6,533 nucleotides of DNA from Candidatus Poribacteria bacterium. Its GTDB lineage: Bacteria; Poribacteria; WGA-4E; WGA-3G. Shown piece by piece: positions 5,570 to 6,533 of the stretch. Each line of letters starts with the position of its first letter. Within the stretch, counting starts at the first letter, position 1. A program made the translations under genes and the position numbers. The DNA lies in NCBI GenBank assembly GCA_009845505.1, contig VXZL01000261.1, positions 1-6,533 on the forward strand, given 5' to 3'. Under the pieces are notes generated by a model that did no database searches, was not told the DNA's origin, and was given only the letters and a program-made list of their open reading frames with translations.

Positions 5570-5737
5570 AGCGTCCACCAGGGCCATTCAGTTTTCCAAT
5601 AATTTAGGTCCGGAAGCCCGAACTTATTTGGGAAAAGTGTGCCATCCCGAATAAATTCGGGCATCCAGAAACGGGAAGACTTTACATAAGTAAACTTAAC
5701 TCTTAAAACTAAATAGCTCTGAGCGTCCACCCTGGTG
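5570..5737. repeat. Palindrome-rich, MITE-like intergenic element
   Basis: The element is bounded by direct copies of AGCGTCCACC (5570-5579 and 5722-5731) and by inverted 8-mers CACCAGGG (5576-5583) and CCCTGGTG (5730-5737). It contains a long hairpin (5616-5662) and a 5+5 inverted repeat, TTTAC-ATAA-GTAAA (5681-5694). It fills most of the gap between the antitoxin and the GIY-YIG-like gene. A frame of 95 codons crosses it on the minus strand but has no ribosome binding site and overlaps the antitoxin gene. The mobile-element interpretation is inference; the repeats are seen directly. Confidence 0.45.
5616..5662. repeat. Long imperfect hairpin, 18-bp arms
   Basis: GCCCGAACTTATTTGGGA (5616-5633) pairs with TCCCGAATAAATTCGGGC (5645-5662) at 16 of 18 positions around an 11-base loop. 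The right arm is itself a palindrome (CCCGAA-TAAA-TTCGGG). No T-tract follows on either strand. It lies about 115 bases after the antitoxin stop and 130 bases before the GIY-YIG-like start. Confidence 0.75.
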
Positions 5738-5776
5738 TCCACTGCAGTTCTCTTTTCAATTGTCGCCAAGAATGGG

Positions 5777-6112
5777 TCAGAACGGAATGGAGATGTTAAT
5801 CTCTGTGGCGGGATTGTACGCAGGTGTGCCATTGACAACAATTTTAACCTCACAATCCAGTTTTCTGATTAGTAAAAATAGGGATTCAATCGAAAAGTCG
5901 TCAAGCCTGCCATCTAGGAGGGCAGTGATTTCTGGTTCGCTGAGTTCCAAAAATTTGGCAGCAGCGTCTCGCGTGAGTCCGCTTTGGGTTAGAATACTAT
6001 TAATTATTAAGGAAAGACGAGCTTTTGTACGGTATTCTTCTGGGTTAGGAAATTCTAAATCTTGGAATATATTGCCGCTGCTTTTTTCAACCTCAATTTT
6101 TTCTTCGGTCAT
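5777..6112 (-). CDS. higA: HigA-type XRE-family antitoxin
   Basis: This 111-residue protein pairs with the toxin gene that ends inside it. The N-terminus has a segment typical of HigA2-like antitoxins, SSGNIFQDLEFP then EEYRTKARL (11-33). A Cro/XRE helix-turn-helix follows (about 35-90), with LTRDAAAKFLELSEPEITALLDGR (46-69) as the two central helices. SIESLFLLIRKL and a β-strand, CEVKIVV, come next. In this family the protein neutralises the toxin and represses the shared operon. I chose ATG 6112 rather than an upstream ATG at 6148 because AAAGGAG lies 7 bases before it and the residues after it match the family start. The start overlaps the toxin's last 20 bases, suggesting translational coupling. 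Toxin-before-antitoxin order is typical of HigBA. Confidence 0.88.
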   Translation of the reverse strand: MTEEKIEVEKSSGNIFQDLEFPNPEEYRTKARLSLIINSILTQSGLTRDAAAKFLELSEPEITALLDGRLDDFSIESLFLLIRKLDCEVKIVVNGTPAYNPATEINISIPF

Positions 6113-6470
6113 TTTCTCTCTCCTTTTGTGCAAGCGTTCTTGCTGCATTTAAGCGTCTACGGATAAGATCGATTTCTCTCTTAGGAGTCTGTATGCCGCG
6201 TGTGGACTTCTTCTGAAAGCAGTGCAGAACATAAATCAGATTTCCCAGATTCACGACGTAAACCGCTCGGTAGGTATCCCGAGCGTAACTGCTTACAATT
6301 TCATATACTCCTGAAAACCCTTTCAAAGGTTTAGCTTTATGCGGGGTTATGCCCGACTGCACACCTTCCAATGTATAGCCAATTTCTTGCTGCACGCCGT
6401 CTGGGAATTCTAAGAGACGTTTCTTAGAATCGCCAACCCAGAAAACCTCTCGCATTTGTTTCTTTTGCAT
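6093..6470 (-). CDS. higB: HigB/RelE-type toxin (phage Gp49-like family)
   Basis: This 125-residue protein matches the Gp49-like HigB family of the RelE/ParE superfamily. The motifs are REVFWVGDS-x2-RLLEFP (7-23), EIGYTL (29-34), KPLKGFSGVYEI (47-58), DTYRAVYVV (65-73), IYVLHCFQKKS (79-89) and TPKREIDLIRRRL (95-107). Family members are ribosome-dependent mRNA interferases that block translation until bound by the antitoxin. The C-terminal tail (110-125) is Arg/Lys/Glu-rich and its codons overlap the antitoxin start. The start is uncertain: ATG 6470 has no Shine-Dalgarno site and coincides with the start point predicted from the promoter, while ATG 6455 (MREVFWVG) has only a weak AAAGAAA site but fits the usual family N-terminus. 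Confidence 0.9.
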   Translation of the reverse strand: MQKKQMREVFWVGDSKKRLLEFPDGVQQEIGYTLEGVQSGITPHKAKPLKGFSGVYEIVSSYARDTYRAVYVVNLGNLIYVLHCFQKKSTRGIQTPKREIDLIRRRLNAARTLAQKERENDRRKN

Positions 6471-6476
6471 ACATAT

Positions 6477-6505
6477 ATTTTAACAAATCAGAGGCGATTT
6501 TTCCA
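6477..6505 (-). promoter_or_regulatory. Candidate promoter and operator of the toxin-antitoxin operon
   Basis: On the minus strand, TGGAAA (6500-6505) and TAAAAT (6477-6482) are 17 bases apart. The -10 box carries an extended TG (TGTTAAAAT). The spacer holds an imperfect palindrome AAATC-N6-GATTT (6485-6500), a plausible site for autorepression by the antitoxin. Predicted transcription starts near 6470, on or next to the upstream toxin ATG. Box positions are seen; function is inferred. Confidence 0.45.
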
Positions 6506-6533
6506 CAATTTTTTTCTGGGATTAGAAGAAGGA

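Noticed and set aside
5566..5853. Minus-strand frame of 95 codons (WMPEFIRDGTLF...) overlapping the end of the antitoxin gene
   Set aside because: It overlaps the antitoxin gene in another frame and then runs through the hairpin-rich block; there is no start signal. Better explained as repeat DNA read by chance.

Overview
The window is bacterial and every gene I can support reads on the minus strand. Base composition is moderate. Most genes have AAAGGAG-type or stronger Shine-Dalgarno sites. Secreted β-propeller proteins combined with many short intergenic palindromes recall Candidatus Poribacteria and similar sponge or marine bacteria. That placement is a guess from gene style, not a demonstrated match.

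Layout, in the direction of transcription from right to left: (1) 6470-5777, a HigB/RelE-type toxin overlapping a HigA/XRE-type antitoxin, with a candidate promoter at the right edge. (2) 5776-5486, a palindrome-rich spacer that looks like a small non-autonomous repeat. (3) 5485-4637, a protein ending in a GIY-YIG/T5orf172-like domain; its centre appears to be read out of frame between two homopolymer indels. (4) 4636-4430, a GC-richer spacer with a possible relic on the plus strand. (5) 4429-4016, a small secreted or membrane protein of unknown function. (6) A terminator-like hairpin just upstream of a 254-residue short-chain dehydrogenase (3845-3081). (7) 3080-2720, a 361-bp spacer with a two-hairpin palindromic repeat, a perfect 16-bp palindrome and a sigma-54-like -24/-12 sequence. 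(8) 2719-1460, a secreted propeller protein of the 'two component regulator propeller' type without a kinase. (9) A second copy of the two-hairpin repeat. (10) From 1369 off the left edge, a lipoprotein built of YCF48/BNR-like repeats.

The right part (toxin-antitoxin, GIY-YIG-like gene, repeats) has the character of an accessory region. The left part holds two neighbouring exported β-propeller proteins that may be expressed together. The dehydrogenase is ordinary metabolism with no partner gene to indicate its substrate. I found no rRNA, tRNA, CRISPR array or intact insertion sequence. The strongest points for follow-up are the double frame change in the GIY-YIG-like gene, the two copies of the bipartite palindrome with a conserved wobble pair, and the possible sigma-54 promoter with an upstream palindrome.
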